Source of the DNA: Spirochaetaceae bacterium
GTDB lineage: Bacteria; Spirochaetota; Spirochaetia; UBA9216
NCBI GenBank assembly: GCA_028527945.1
Contig: JAQQAK010000387.1
Coordinates: 1 to 6,952, forward strand
Direction of reading: 5' to 3'
Length of the DNA: 6,952 nt
Numbering within the stretch: position 1 is the first letter of the stretch; the number at the start of each line of letters is the position of its first letter. A program made the translations under genes and the position numbers. Shown here one piece after another: positions 6,696-6,952 of the stretch. Below the pieces are notes generated by a model that saw nothing but the letters and a program-made list of their open reading frames with translations, was not told the origin of the DNA and did not search any database.

Positions 6696-6952
6696 CTGAA
6701 TGTTATCTTTTTTTAGTTTGTTCAAAAAACTTCTTAAAGCTATTGCTGATGTAAGGCTTGTGAGGACATCTGTTGTTGGATTTGCAAGCCATACTCCAAT
6801 TGCTCCATGAAAAGGGCAGATAATAAGCATTACAGGAACAAAGAAAATAATCATTCTGCATGTAACAAATATAGCTGCTTTTTTAGCCTGCCCAGTTGAT
6901 TGTAGTAATATCAAGGTATTAAACATAAAACCGTAAAGAGGGTACATACAGA
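6681..6952 (-). CDS. MATE-family efflux transporter, C-terminal part only
   Basis: About 90 residues of the C-terminus of a multi-pass membrane protein are present. The frame runs off the right edge, with a Cys codon before the Met at 6947, so that Met is internal. The sequence includes PLYGFMFNTLILLQSTGQAK, typical of the tenth-helix region of MATE (NorM/DinF-like) antiporters. Two further hydrophobic helices follow, around FFVPVMLII and the GAIGVWLA to ALRSF stretch, and a basic then polar tail ends in QALKV. MATE proteins export drugs or other cationic compounds using Na+ or H+ gradients; the substrate cannot be inferred here. The gene converges on ftsK with 4 bp between the stops and shares a hairpin with it. 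It belongs to a different transcription unit from the envelope genes. Another polysaccharide-flippase-like relative is possible but less likely. Confidence 0.82.
   Translation of the reverse strand, partial: CMYPLYGFMFNTLILLQSTGQAKKAAIFVTCRMIIFFVPVMLIICPFHGAIGVWLANPTTDVLTSLTSAIALRSFLNKLKKDNIQALKV

Noticed and set aside
1..6952. tRNA, rRNA, riboswitch, CRISPR array, insertion sequence, prophage or dif-like site
   Set aside because: I looked for cloverleaf-like arms, regularly spaced direct repeats, transposase motifs and a dif-like 28-bp dyad, and saw none. The genes are ordinary chromosomal envelope and division genes.

Overview
The window reads as an AT-rich chromosomal segment of a diderm bacterium. 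A spirochaete of the Treponema type is my best guess. It rests on the low GC, a lipoprotein-type lytic transglycosylase, a LysM protein with an acidic cytoplasmic tail, and an FtsK with a long acidic linker. This is inference from overall character, because no rRNA or other phylogenetic marker is present. Nothing suggests a phage, plasmid, insertion sequence, CRISPR array or defence island.

Layout: (1) Positions 1-3523 hold three tightly spaced + strand genes. They are the 3' part of a membrane-anchored LysM protein (to 641), a Slt70-like lytic transglycosylase lipoprotein (665-2713), and undecaprenyl-diphosphatase uppP (2726-3523). The gaps are 23 and 12 bp, so they are probably one transcription unit. 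A perfect 12-bp-stem hairpin (3531-3563) follows and probably ends it. (2) Positions 3564-3625 hold a possible weak promoter and a strong Shine-Dalgarno sequence that fixes a TTG start for ftsK. (3) Positions 3626-6676 encode a full FtsK/SpoIIIE DNA translocase with a four-helix membrane anchor, an acidic linker of about 400 residues containing ten tandem pentapeptide repeats, the RecA-like motor, and a C-terminal winged-helix gamma domain. (4) Positions 6681-6952 on the - strand hold the C-terminal end of a MATE-type multidrug/cation antiporter that runs off the window. It converges on ftsK across only 4 bp, with a perfect 10-bp inverted repeat covering both stop codons.

The + strand genes share an envelope and division theme. 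The transglycosylase cuts peptidoglycan, the LysM protein probably binds it, UppP recycles the lipid carrier used to build it, and FtsK clears chromosome termini from the closing septum. I do not see a convincing new biological system. The most unusual parts are the 15-bp tandem repeat and very acidic linker of FtsK, the acidic-tailed LysM protein, and the compact convergent terminator.
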